Source of the DNA: JACMNW01 sp043721855
GTDB lineage: Bacteria > Pseudomonadota > Alphaproteobacteria > Rhodobacterales > Rhodobacteraceae
Length of the DNA: 35,521 nt
Assembly (NCBI GenBank): GCA_043721855.1
Contig: JAYSPY010000027.1
Location: 1-35,521, forward strand
Direction of reading: 5' to 3'
Below are positions 1 to 7,484 of the stretch, in pieces. Below the pieces are notes generated by a model. That model was not told the origin of the DNA. It worked only from the letters and a program-made list of their open reading frames with translations, and made no database searches. The first letter of the stretch is position 1. Every line of letters starts with the position of its first letter. Position numbers and translations under genes: made by a program.

Positions 1-34
1 AGGCGTTCTGGGTCGGCTTTCCCGGCGCGATACT

Positions 35-74
35 GAGCCATTGATGCGCCATTGGTTCGCGCCCAATGGCGAAG
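35..74 (+). repeat. Type B palindromic mini-element, copy B1
   Basis: Perfect 9-bp arms CGCCATTGG (47-55) and CCAATGGCG (63-71) flank a 7-nt loop. A conserved GAGCCATTG leader precedes them. It interrupts orfB between the KRKVDW and IAPGKPTQNA blocks. Confidence 0.8.
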
Positions 75-312
75 GCCAGTCGACCTTGCGTTTGTCGGCG
101 AAGGCGAGGATGGCGTTCGAGGTGAACTCAGTGCCGTTATCGGAGATGATCATCGCAGGCTTTCCCCGGCGTTCGATGATCGCCGCCAATTCCCGTGCCA
201 CCCGGGCACCGGACAGCGATGTGTCGGCAACCAAAGCCAGGCATTCGCGGGTGCAGGTGTCGACCACGGTCAGCGTGCGGAACCGCCGCCCATCGGCCCG
301 TTGATCCGACAT

Positions 313-353
313 CGAGCCATGAGAACGCCACTGGTCCGAGTGACCATGGCGAG
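313..353 (+). repeat. Type B palindromic mini-element, copy B2
   Basis: CGAGCCAT leader, then imperfect arms around a TCCGAG centre, ending CCATGGCGAG. It aligns along its whole length with copy B5 (7418-7458). It interrupts orfB directly after the WSLD codons, that is, after the first catalytic Asp. Confidence 0.75.
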
Positions 354-376
354 GATCCAGCGACCACTGCTGATTT

Positions 377-414
377 GATGCCATTGGCACCAGCATTGGC
401 ACCAGCATTGGGGC
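377..414 (+). repeat. Short tandem repeat inside IS remnant
   Basis: The 12-bp unit ATTGGCACCAGC occurs twice in tandem and starts a third time. On the minus strand it encodes repeated Ala/Gly/Asn-type codons within the transposase remnant. It looks like replication slippage in decaying sequence. Confidence 0.5.
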
Positions 415-465
415 CCGCGTGCCGATGGCCCGTTTCCGGTTACCCCTGCGCCGAACGTGCAGTGT

Positions 466-508
466 CGTCGGGAAAACAGTCCCCCGGACTGTTTTCTGAT
501 CCTCCTCC
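466..508 (+). repeat. Type A palindromic mini-element, copy A1
   Basis: Arms GAAAACAGTCC (472-482) and GGACTGTTTTC (486-496) are perfectly complementary around a CCC loop. They are preceded by CGTCGG and followed by TGATCCTCC. The element interrupts orfB after the MYREDG block. Confidence 0.85.
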
Positions 509-715
509 ATCCTCGCGATACATCCGGAACAGGAGCTTGTGCCCTCTCGTGCATGTAAACATGCACTGCCGGGTAACAATTGACCGCGTGGCCCTCCCGC
601 CGCAATAAAACATGCAGGCGGCGATAGCCGAAGCGCCGCCGCTTATGGGCCAGAGCCTTCATGCCATCGCGCAGATCCATATCGTCAACCCGCACGGTCT
701 GATAGCGCGCCGTTG

Positions 716-755
716 GTCGGGGAATTGATCCCCCGGATCAATTCCTGATCCTCCC
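716..755 (+). repeat. Type A palindromic mini-element, copy A2
   Basis: Arms GGAATTGATCC (721-731) and GGATCAATTCC (735-745) surround a CCC loop, followed by TGATCCTCC. The arms differ from A1 at several positions but remain fully complementary. It interrupts the N-terminal part of orfB and shifts the frame. Confidence 0.85.
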
Positions 756-789
756 AACTCCGGCAACCGCTCAACACCCGACACGCCAT

Positions 790-830
790 TGTGCGCTACA
801 AACGATCCCCCGGATCGTTTGTAGCGCACA
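790..830 (+). repeat. Type A-like palindrome with 19-bp perfect arms, copy A4
   Basis: The left arm at 790-808 and the right arm at 812-830 are perfectly complementary over 19 bp around the same CCC loop seen in A1-A3. The core is ACGATCC/GGATCGT. The outer arm (TGTGCGCTAC) is specific to this copy. It interrupts orfB right after the GHGMSE codons. Confidence 0.8.
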
Positions 831-891
831 ACCTCGCTCATCCCATGGCCAGCCACAAGATGCGCGACCGCTTCCCGCTCTGCAGCAGGCG

Positions 892-1157
892 TCACCACTT
901 TTTTCCGAGCAGATCCTTCAGCGCGACATTATCGAGCATCGTGTCCGCAAGAAGCCGCTTCAGCTTGGCATTCTCGTCCTCGAGCGCCTTAAGCCGTTTG
1001 GCCTCGCTGACCTCCATGCCGCCAAACCTGGCCTTCCATTTGTAAACTGTCGCATCGCTGACGCCATGCTGCGGCACAGATCGGCAACGGAAACGCCGGT
1101 TTCATGCTCTTTCAAAATGCCGATGATCTGATCTTCGGTAAATCCGGATTGCGTCAT
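892..1157 (-). pseudogene. IS3-family OrfA (HTH/zipper protein), frameshifted
   Basis: Two overlapping frames together make one OrfA of about 88 residues. The first (from ATG at 1157) begins MTQSGFTEDQIIGILKEHET, and the second ends in LKRLLADTMLDNVALKDLLG. This is the normal OrfA pattern of an N-terminal helix-turn-helix that binds the IS ends, followed by a leucine-rich dimerisation helix. The frames meet near 1068-1075, where one base appears to be missing after the Cys-Arg codons. In an intact IS3 element OrfA and OrfB are joined by programmed -1 frameshifting near the OrfA stop. Here the extra upstream frameshift makes the gene non-functional. Confidence 0.85.
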
Positions 1158-1237
1158 CTCTGGTCCTTTCGGTTGGGCCAGAGCCTATCTCAAACTGGAT
1201 TAAATCCAGGGGGCAACGTCAGCTTCCACAAGGCAAA

Positions 1238-2695
1238 TTAAGTGAGGATTTCGCCGATCCGTAGTATTTCGGCCCGCAACAGGTCCAAATCTGCCACCGT
1301 CGTCCGATGGTTGCAGATGGCAACACGCAGACTGTGACGCCCGTGTATGGTGGTATCGGAAATCGCAGCGATTCCATTTTCCTGCATTTGCACCATGATT
1401 TCGATGTTCAGCGCCCGGAGTGCATCCTCGTCCAGTCCGCCGGGATTGTAGCGGAAACATAAGATATCGAGCACTGTTGGGGCCATCCGTTCGACCTTGG
1501 GTTCGACCGCAAATAAATCGTCCAGATAGCGAGCCTGAGCGATGCCCTGATCGATCAGGCGGCCAAACTTTTCGACCCCGTGCTCCTTAAGCATCATCCA
1601 GACCTTTAGCGCGCGAAAGCTGCGGGAGGTGTCCAGATTGTAATCGCTCAGCAGTTCGGCGGCGGCGATGCCGCGCGAGGTTTTCTGTAGGTATTCGGCG
1701 TTTTCGGCAAATGTCTGGCGATGCTTGCGCCGGTCTCGGATCAGGGCGCAGCCCACGTCGAAAGGCGCGTGAAGGCCCTTGTGCAAGTCGAGCGCAAGTG
1801 AATCCGCCCGGTTGATCCCGGCAACCAGATGGCGGTTTTGCGGGGCAATTGCAAGCAGCGCGCCCACGCAACCGTCGACGTGAAGCCAAATACCCTCCTC
1901 TGCGCACAAATCGGCAATTTCGGGCAGTGGGTCGATGGACCCGGTGTTGGTAGTCCCAGCCGTCGCGATGACGCAGGCCGGGCGCAAGCCAGTCGCCCGG
2001 TCCTGACCGATGGCGAAGCGCAGCTTGTCCAGATCTAGCCTGAACGCCTCGTCAGAGGGCACGCGGCACAGGCTTTGCCGCCCCAACCCCAGCAGGTTCA
2101 TCGCTTTGTCGTGGCAGGCGTGGACCTGATCCGAGGTGTAGAACCGCAGCGGCAGTGGCATCGCCGCTACCCCCAACGACCGTAGATCGACCCCTGCCAT
2201 ATGGTTGCGCGCGGCCATCAGCCCGACGATATTGGCCATCGATCCGCCATTCACCAGCGTGCCGCTGGCGGTTTCGGGAAAGCCTATCATCGCGCGGATC
2301 CAATCCGTCGTTTGCTGATCTACCAGACTTGCAGCAGTATTTCCCGCGCCGAGATTAGACCCATCGATTGCCGCCAGAAAATCGGCCAACGCTCCGGTAA
2401 GGTTGCTGGCCCCCATATACCACATCCAAAACCGGGGATGCACATTGCCCATCCGATACGGCATCACCTGTTCGTTAATCTCGTTGTAAATCTCGGTCAG
2501 TGGCTGTGGCCCAAGCGGCATAGGAGAAGTGAATGCAGCGCGAACCAGGTCGGGCATAACCTGCCAGACCGGGCGGTCCCGCATGTTGCACAATTGGTTG
2601 ATCGCATCATCTACCATCTGATGCGCCAAAGCGCGGGTCTGGTCCCAATCGGCCGGGTCCAGCGTTTCGGCATCGCGGCGCCTGTCGGGGGTCAT
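1238..2695 (-). CDS. Group II PLP-dependent decarboxylase (AADC/GAD/CSAD-like)
   Basis: A 485-residue fold-type I PLP enzyme of the group II decarboxylase family, which removes the alpha-carboxylate of an amino acid to give an amine. The PLP lysine is Lys306 in ALDLHKGLHAP. The cofactor aspartate lies upstream in LHVDGCVGAL, and the NGGSMANIVGL block matches the phosphate-binding region. The RSFRALKVW stretch resembles that of glutamate and cysteine-sulfinate decarboxylases. I chose ATG 2695 because AAAGGA lies just upstream. The open frame extends to 2992 but that part overlaps the preceding gene. It is the last gene of a cupin/CysK-like/decarboxylase operon, 59 bp after the CysK-like gene. 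The substrate cannot be read from sequence. A beta-substituted alanine made by the neighbour is my inference. Confidence 0.9.
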   Translation of the reverse strand: MTPDRRRDAETLDPADWDQTRALAHQMVDDAINQLCNMRDRPVWQVMPDLVRAAFTSPMPLGPQPLTEIYNEINEQVMPYRMGNVHPRFWMWYMGASNLTGALADFLAAIDGSNLGAGNTAASLVDQQTTDWIRAMIGFPETASGTLVNGGSMANIVGLMAARNHMAGVDLRSLGVAAMPLPLRFYTSDQVHACHDKAMNLLGLGRQSLCRVPSDEAFRLDLDKLRFAIGQDRATGLRPACVIATAGTTNTGSIDPLPEIADLCAEEGIWLHVDGCVGALLAIAPQNRHLVAGINRADSLALDLHKGLHAPFDVGCALIRDRRKHRQTFAENAEYLQKTSRGIAAAELLSDYNLDTSRSFRALKVWMMLKEHGVEKFGRLIDQGIAQARYLDDLFAVEPKVERMAPTVLDILCFRYNPGGLDEDALRALNIEIMVQMQENGIAAISDTTIHGRHSLRVAICNHRTTVADLDLLRAEILRIGEILT

Positions 2696-2754
2696 CTGGC
2701 AATCCTTTGTCGTCGGGAAGCTGCGGTCCATGGCTTGGACACCAGTGGCGGCGA

Positions 2755-3834
2755 TCACCCCAGTCGGAACCCCGGTGTCGACAGCGACAACGCTACCTCG
2801 TCTGCGTCCATATCTTCGGGGATATCCGCAAACAGGGGCGTGGTGAGATAGCGTTCGCTGGTATCCGGCAGCATCACCAGAATGACCGTGCCGGAGGCTG
2901 CGCGCTCGGCGATCCCCATGGCAACGGCAAAACTGGCCCCGCCGGAGATGCCGGTCAGAATGCCTTCGCGCTGCGCCAGTTTTTTGGCCCATGCGACGCC
3001 ATCAGCGCCCGCGACCGGGATCAGCTCGTCATAGCCAGCGCTGTCGATGCACTCCTGCAGCACTTGCGGGATGAAGTCCGGCGTCCAGCCTTGAATTGGA
3101 TGCGGCTCAAAACTGGGGTGGCTGGATGACGGGCCACCCCCTTCGGTCCGTGCCTGTGCTACACCGCTGCCAACAAGCTGCGCATTGGCAGGTTCAGCAA
3201 GGACGATCTTCGTCTTGGGCCGTTCCTTCCGCAGCACCCGTGCAAGGCCAGTGACCGTGCCGCCTGTGCCATAGCCCGTCACCACATAGTCCAATCGTTC
3301 GCCTGCAAAATCGCCGATGATCTCGCGTGCCGTTGTTGCCTCATGAATGTCGGCATTGGCGGATGTCTCAAACTGGCGGGCCAGGAACCAGCCGTGTTTC
3401 TCGGCCAGTTCGACCGCCTTCATATACATCCCTGTGCCCTTCTGCGCGCGCGGAGTCAGGATTACTTTTGCCCCAAGCATCCGCATCAGCCGTCGCCGCT
3501 CGACCGAAAAGCTGTCGGCCATTGTCACGACCAGCGGATAGCCTTTCTGCGCGCAGACCATGGCCAGCCCGATGCCGGTGTTGCCGCTTGTCGCCTCGAC
3601 CACGGTTTGCCCCGGCTTCAGGGTGCCCGCGCGCTCTGCCGCCTCGATAATGTTCAGCGCGAGGCGGTCCTTGACCGAGGCCGCCGGATTGAACGACTCG
3701 ACCTTGACATAGACCCGCACGCCTTTGGGCGCGAGGTTGTTGATCCGCACCACAGGCGTATCGCCTATCGTGTCCAGAATGCTGTCGTAGAGCATCCCAC
3801 GTCCTTTGGTCGTCCGTATTGCCATCGCGTCCAT
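2755..3834 (-). CDS. Cysteine-synthase-like beta-substituting PLP enzyme
   Basis: A 359-residue fold-type II PLP protein of the CysK/cystathionine-beta-synthase superfamily. Lys55 in NPAASVKDR should bind PLP. The TSGNTGIGLA substrate loop, the GTGGTVTGL phosphate-binding loop and GISGGAS near the C-terminus are all present. It is longer than a typical CysK of about 310-320 residues. It has a Gly/Ser/Pro-rich insert (GGGPSSSHPSFEPHP) before the PIQG segment and a C-terminal tail ending STPGFRLG, so it may be a specialised paralogue. ATG 3834 is preceded by GGAGGAAA and preferred over the upstream in-frame start at 3867. Family members transfer sulfide or another nucleophile onto activated serine. 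The decarboxylase downstream suggests the product is then decarboxylated (inference). Confidence 0.88.
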   Translation of the reverse strand: MDAMAIRTTKGRGMLYDSILDTIGDTPVVRINNLAPKGVRVYVKVESFNPAASVKDRLALNIIEAAERAGTLKPGQTVVEATSGNTGIGLAMVCAQKGYPLVVTMADSFSVERRRLMRMLGAKVILTPRAQKGTGMYMKAVELAEKHGWFLARQFETSANADIHEATTAREIIGDFAGERLDYVVTGYGTGGTVTGLARVLRKERPKTKIVLAEPANAQLVGSGVAQARTEGGGPSSSHPSFEPHPIQGWTPDFIPQVLQECIDSAGYDELIPVAGADGVAWAKKLAQREGILTGISGGASFAVAMGIAERAASGTVILVMLPDTSERYLTTPLFADIPEDMDADEVALSLSTPGFRLG

Positions 3835-3898
3835 TGGTTTCCTCCATCGGGTATTCAGGACTTTCAATCGTCCGCATCAGTCCGGGATGACCGGCCCG

Positions 3899-4267
3899 TC
3901 AGTGCTGGTGTTCGGGCGGCGCGAACAGGATCAGTTCAACCCGCGCGTCACCGTCGACATACGCATCATGCCCCGGCGGTATTTCAAAAAAGTCGCCACG
4001 GCTGAGACGCGTCTCGACGCCGGTGGCGATCATCCGAACAACCAGCTTGCCCGAAATGCAGTAGCCGGTGTGCCGCATCGGGCAGGAGTCGGGCGAGCCC
4101 AGCAACGGTTTTTCATCCGTTTCCCAAGTCCAGCCTGGCTCGAAGATCGCGTGCATCCCCGTGCTGCCGTCGGCCATCTTGATGATGGAGATGCCGCCGC
4201 GTTCCTTCATGTCGAGCCGTTGGTCGGGCGTTTCAAACCGCCGTGTTTCGATAGCATCCGCTTGCAT
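3899..4267 (-). CDS. Small single-domain cupin protein
   Basis: A 122-residue protein with one cupin barrel. The metal-site pattern is loose: MRHTGYCISGKLVVRM forms the first conserved strand pair, and GDFFEIPPGHDAYVDGD is a canonical second cupin motif with a His. There is no signal peptide or transmembrane segment. GGAGG five bases before ATG 4267 fixes the start. It is the first gene of the operon, 64 bp ahead of the CysK-like gene, and diverges from the winged-helix regulator. Cupins of this size act as metal-dependent enzymes or ligand-binding proteins. It lacks clear resemblance to cysteine dioxygenase, so I assign no reaction. Confidence 0.8.
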   Translation of the reverse strand: MQADAIETRRFETPDQRLDMKERGGISIIKMADGSTGMHAIFEPGWTWETDEKPLLGSPDSCPMRHTGYCISGKLVVRMIATGVETRLSRGDFFEIPPGHDAYVDGDARVELILFAPPEHQH

Positions 4268-4359
4268 GGCATCCTCCGTTGCATGGTTACGATTTTCAGT
4301 CCCGGGGGGGAGTTACTCACCAAGCTTACGTCCTTCGCATCTGGCGATCTTGACGGAAC

Positions 4360-4378
4360 CCTGAAGATTTCCTGAAGA
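4360..4378 (+). promoter_or_regulatory. Direct repeat with 11-bp period, candidate operator of the divergent regulator
   Basis: CCTGAAGA occurs twice, at 4360-4367 and 4371-4378, exactly 11 bp apart. It lies in the 139-bp gap between the cupin operon and the OmpR-type winged-helix regulator. OmpR/PhoB-type winged helices typically bind direct repeats at one-helical-turn spacing, so autoregulation and control of the operon are plausible. A TTGACG hexamer at 4350-4355 abuts the repeat. Confidence 0.5.
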
Positions 4379-4406
4379 AGCCCGCGACTCTGTGTTATTC
4401 TGCCGC

Positions 4407-5957
4407 ATGGCATGGATTTTTGGTGACTTTCACCTTGACCCGGAACGGTTCGAATTGCGCCGGGGCACAACTCCGGTGGGGTTGGAGCCGCAGGTGTTTG
4501 CGCTGCTTGTGCATCTGGTTCGCAATCGCTGCCGCATGGTGACAAAGGACGAGATCGCCGCAGAGGTCTGGCAAGGGCGCATCGCCTCGGATGCCAGCAT
4601 TTCCAGCCGCATACGGTCGGCACGGCAGGCGGTGGGCGACGATGGCCAGCAGCAGACAACGATCCGCACCGTGCATGGCAAAGGGTTCCGGTTCGTGGCC
4701 GGCGTGCAGGAAAGCCAAGCAGCAACCGCTCGCGCAGCGCTTCCCACCAGCGATCCTGTTGCACCGCAGACAAGCCGCCCCTCCATCGCCATTCTGCCGT
4801 TTCGCGCTTTGGCGTTACCACCCGAACTTGCAATCCTTGCCGATGCCATTCCGCATGAGATCATTCAGGCGCTGTCGCGCTTGCGTTGGCTGGCAGTAAT
4901 TGCGCGCGGTTCTTCGTTCAGGTTCCGGCAATCCGAGCCAGATCTGAGCCTCGTGGCCACCGCCCTTGGCACGCGATACGTCCTGTCTGGCGACATCGAG
5001 ATGCGCAGGACCGTGCTTTCCGTCACCTTGGCATTGGTTGATACCAGCACTGACGTGGTGGTTTGGGGGGATCGGCTTGACGGGACATTGGACGGGATAG
5101 ACGATCTGCGGGCCCGGATTGTCACACATCTGATCTCGGCACTGGAGGTTTATGTTCCGCTGAACGAGGCACAGGCGGCGCTGCATAGCCGGTTAGAAAC
5201 GCTCGATGCCTGGTCAAACTATCATCTGGGACTGCACCATTTGTATCGCTTTACCGGGACCGATAATGAGCGAGCCAAACTGCATTTCGGGCGGGCGGTG
5301 ACGTTGGACCCGCGCTTTGCCCGCGCCTACGCGGGGCTGTCCTTCACCAGCTTTCTCGATGCGTTTTTGCACCTTTCGCCCGATGTCACGGCCGCCACCG
5401 AGGCCGCGCGGCGCTATTCCGAACGCGGGGTGGAGCTTGATCCGCTGGATCCTTTCGCCAACTTCACCATGGGGCGGTCGCACTGGCTGACCAATGAACC
5501 CGACACTGCGCTGGACTGGCTGACCCGGGCCACCACACTGAACCCCAATTACGCGCAGGGCTTTTATGCCTCTGCCTTCACCTCGATGCTGATCGGCAAT
5601 AGTGGTGCGACGATCAGTGGACTCGACACAGCGCTGGAGCTCAGCCCTCTGGATCCGTTGCTTTATGGCATCCACGGCGTCCGCTCGCAAATGCTGATGC
5701 AGACCGGCGATTTTCAGGCCGCGGCACGCTTTGGCGACAAGGCAGCCGCCACCCCCGGCGCCCACTACCTGATTGCGATGATCGCACTGGCCGCCAACAG
5801 TCTCGCCGGGCGCCACAATCAAGCCGCCCGCTGGAAGCAAGAGGTGCACCGCAGAAAGCCCGATGCCTCCGTCGCCCACTACTTCGCCGCCTTCCCGACA
5901 CGAGATGCCGCTTCGCGGTTGCGGATTGAAGCCGAACTGCGTCGCCACGGATTCTGA
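4407..5957 (+). CDS. CadC/HilA-like regulator: OmpR-type winged helix, TolB-N-like domain, TPR repeats
   Basis: A 516-residue protein. Residues 1-95 form an OmpR-type winged helix (FELRRGTTPVGLEPQVFALL, then the recognition region and TVHGKGFRFVA wing). Residues about 125-255 match the TolB-N-like domain found in adenylate-cyclase-type TPR regulators (SIAILPF, RYVLSGDIE, VVWGDRLDG). The C-terminal half is helical with TPR-like repeats such as AKLHFGRAVTLDPRFARAYA. I see no transmembrane helix, unlike E. coli CadC, so it is probably cytosolic. ATG 4407 is preferred; a GTG at 4392 is possible. No good ribosome binding site is visible and TATTCT sits 6 bp upstream, so a leaderless mRNA is possible. 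It diverges from the PLP operon and probably controls it. Confidence 0.85.
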   Translation: MAWIFGDFHLDPERFELRRGTTPVGLEPQVFALLVHLVRNRCRMVTKDEIAAEVWQGRIASDASISSRIRSARQAVGDDGQQQTTIRTVHGKGFRFVAGVQESQAATARAALPTSDPVAPQTSRPSIAILPFRALALPPELAILADAIPHEIIQALSRLRWLAVIARGSSFRFRQSEPDLSLVATALGTRYVLSGDIEMRRTVLSVTLALVDTSTDVVVWGDRLDGTLDGIDDLRARIVTHLISALEVYVPLNEAQAALHSRLETLDAWSNYHLGLHHLYRFTGTDNERAKLHFGRAVTLDPRFARAYAGLSFTSFLDAFLHLSPDVTAATEAARRYSERGVELDPLDPFANFTMGRSHWLTNEPDTALDWLTRATTLNPNYAQGFYASAFTSMLIGNSGATISGLDTALELSPLDPLLYGIHGVRSQMLMQTGDFQAAARFGDKAAATPGAHYLIAMIALAANSLAGRHNQAARWKQEVHRRKPDASVAHYFAAFPTRDAASRLRIEAELRRHGF

Positions 5958-6281
5958 CGTGATTTCGTAAGGAAGGGATATGCGGCTCGTGGGTGTCTTT
6001 GTCACGATGACTTGCCGCGTAACTTTCCAAGGCAATCAGCCCCGCGGGGGTTCAGGGCTCGGCGATTAGCATCAAATGCCTGCTTCGGCGATAATGCAGC
6101 GAGAAACGCTGTACTTGCATCCTTCCGCTATCCGCCCAAATTGCTGCCGGCCGACCCGATAGGAACGCCCCTGCCTTCCCCAATTCCGCTCTCCGCCTGC
6201 ATTCCTCCCCTTCGCCTTGCTTTGCTTGATATGGGCGCGACTCCACGCCTCATGTCGGGACGAGCGCAGGGTAGCCCATCA
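5958..6281. other. Intergenic region without a recognisable gene
   Basis: This 324-bp gap lies between the winged-helix regulator and the integrase remnant. I looked for a tRNA that could have been the attachment site of the integrase and saw none. Short open frames here lack convincing starts or coding character. Confidence 0.5.
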
Positions 6282-6637
6282 TGGTCAACAGGCTGACACT
6301 GAATGATAAAAACGTCCGATAGGCCAAGAACCTGGGGCGGGACTACCAGATCTTCAACACCGAGGTGCGCGGGTTTTCGATCGCGATCTACCCTTCAGGC
6401 AACCGGGCCTTCACTCTCGACTACCGGGTCGGCGGGCGGCAGCGGCGGATGTGTGAGGTGCTGCGCAAGATGTTCACGCTGGCGGTGGGATGGGGCTGGC
6501 GGGAGGACAATCCCGCCAGCGCTTTCCGCCGCCGGATCAAGAATGAACCCGAACGGTTCCTGACGCCCGAGGAAATCGGCCGGCTGGCCAAGGCGCTGGA
6601 CGCCGCGAAAGATCAGCGCGCGGCGGGGCCATCTTAA
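6282..6637 (+). pseudogene. Tyrosine-recombinase (phage-type integrase) remnant
   Basis: Translation from ATG 6282 gives MVNRLTLNDKNVR, then an in-frame TAG, then the arm-binding (DUF4102-type) block FSIAIYPSGNRAFTLDYRVG. This jumps directly to the core-binding helices (VLRKMFTLAVGWGWREDNPA, LTPEEIGRLAKALDAAKD). Against an intact integrase of about 400 residues, roughly 80 residues between the two domains are missing, and the whole catalytic domain with its R-H-R-Y residues is absent. It is a dead scar of an integrated island or prophage. The next recognisable sequence is an IS3 remnant, so the site has collected several mobile elements. Confidence 0.8.
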
Positions 6638-6756
6638 CGCCGCGAGATGGCCGACAACGCGGTGGGGCGATGAGAGGTCAGCGTTGCGGTGACATGCCGG
6701 ACCTTCTGGGTCTGCGCGACGTGTTATCGCTACAACCCAAAGTAGCGGGATAAGAA

Positions 6757-6799
6757 GCAAGCCATTGTGCGCCATTGGTTCGAGCACAATGACGGCGAG
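6757..6799 (+). repeat. Type B palindromic mini-element, copy B3
   Basis: AAGCCATTG leader, GCGCCATTGGTTCGAGC centre, then an imperfect right arm CACAATGACGGCGAG. It interrupts orfB between the YRYNPK and EIADLL blocks. Confidence 0.75.
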
Positions 6800-6949
6800 A
6801 TCGCCGATCTGCTGGTCGGGCTGACCGATGCCCGGAAGACGTGGGGGTTCGGGCTGTGTTTTCTACATCTTCGTCATGTTAAAGGTCATCCATGGAACCA
6901 CAAACGCGTTTACCGCATCTACTGCGAGTTGGATCTGAACCTGCGCAGT

Positions 6950-7000
6950 GAGCCATAAAATGCCATGGGCCCGAGAGAGCAGCCGTATACATCGGCGGCG
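6950..7000 (+). repeat. Type B palindromic mini-element, degraded copy B4
   Basis: TGAGCCAT leader and GCCATGGGCCCGAGAGAG match the first two thirds of copies B2 and B5. The right arm has diverged. It interrupts orfB after ELDLNLR. Confidence 0.6.
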
Positions 7001-7239
7001 AACGCCCCGTAAAAGGTTAAAACGGGACAAGCCCGACGCATTGGCGGTGCCAGATACGCCGAATATGACCTGGTCGATGGATTGCGCTGCGCCGACCTTC
7101 GGTTCATGGCCGACCGGCTGGGCGATGGCCGGGCTTTCCGGCTGCTGAACGTGCTGGACGACTTCAACCGCGAAGGGCTGGGCATCGAAGTGGACTTCTC
7201 GTTGCCCGCCGAGCGCGTGATCCGAAGCCTTGACCCATT

Positions 7240-7282
7240 CGTCGGGAAAACGGTCTCCCAGACCGTTTTCTGATTCTCCTCC
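7240..7282 (+). repeat. Type A palindromic mini-element, copy A3
   Basis: Arms GAAAACGGTCT (7246-7256) and AGACCGTTTTC (7260-7270) surround CCC, with GTCGG before and TGATTCTCC after. Relative to A1, two base pairs have changed on both sides while pairing is kept. It interrupts orfB between SLDP and IEWRGKP. Confidence 0.85.
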
Positions 7283-7417
7283 AACATCGAATGGCGCGGC
7301 AAGCCAGGCACCTTAAGGGTCGACAACGGCCCGGAATACATCAGCAAAAATCTGGCGAGATGGGCCGAGAAACATGGGGTTGCCAACCTGCATATCCAAC
7401 CCGGACAGCCCCAGCAT

Positions 7418-7458
7418 CGAGCCATTGGAACGCCATTGGTCCGAGAGACAATGGCGAG
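7418..7458 (+). repeat. Type B palindromic mini-element, copy B5
   Basis: CGAGCCATTGGAACG leader, then CCATTG and CAATGG arms around GTCCGAGAGA, ending CGAG. CGAG occurs at both ends, which might be a 4-bp target duplication. It interrupts orfB between GQPQH and AYIERYN, two codons before the catalytic Glu motif. Confidence 0.8.
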
Positions 7459-7484
7459 GGCCTACATCGAACGCTACAACCGCG

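Larger units (their letters stand above)
1..898 (-). pseudogene. IS3-family OrfB transposase, shredded by palindromic insertions
   Basis: Reading the minus strand from 898, coding blocks of an IS3 OrfB can be recovered in order. They are an N-terminal VTPAAEREAVAHL block, a linker ending RRFGYRRLHVLLRREGHAVN, a WSLD block holding the first catalytic Asp, a block with the second Asp (ISDNGTEFTSNAILAF), and IAPGKPTQNA at the left edge just before the expected catalytic Glu. Between the blocks sit non-coding hairpin inserts at about 790-830, 716-755, 466-508, 313-353 and 35-74. The region at 530-560 also holds a short palindrome (GTGCATGTAAACATGCAC) in place of expected coding sequence. Removing the inserts largely restores the reading frame, so they arrived after the IS. 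Confidence 0.85.
1..1215 (-). mobile_element. Decayed IS3-family insertion sequence (copy 1), runs off the left edge
   Basis: The minus strand carries an orfA-orfB pair of IS3 type, broken by frameshifts and short palindromic insertions. The end near the decarboxylase gene lies at about 1215, where the minus strand begins TGCCCCCTGG, 23 bp from that gene's stop codon. The other end is outside the window. The orfA product has the HTH/leucine-zipper layout of IS3 OrfA, and the orfB pieces carry recognisable DDE-region blocks. Five palindromic elements (two type B, three type A) interrupt orfB, so the copy cannot make an active transposase. The IS3 family call is firm. The subgroup is not resolved. 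Confidence 0.9.

Noticed and set aside
3899..4267. Cysteine dioxygenase, which would complete a taurine pathway with the decarboxylase
   Set aside because: The protein is a short single cupin of 122 residues without the cysteine dioxygenase pattern I would expect, so I did not assign it.
6001..6281. tRNA gene or attachment site next to the integrase remnant
   Set aside because: I looked for a T-loop and acceptor stem in either strand and found only a weak GGGGTTCAGGG-like piece without a matching cloverleaf.
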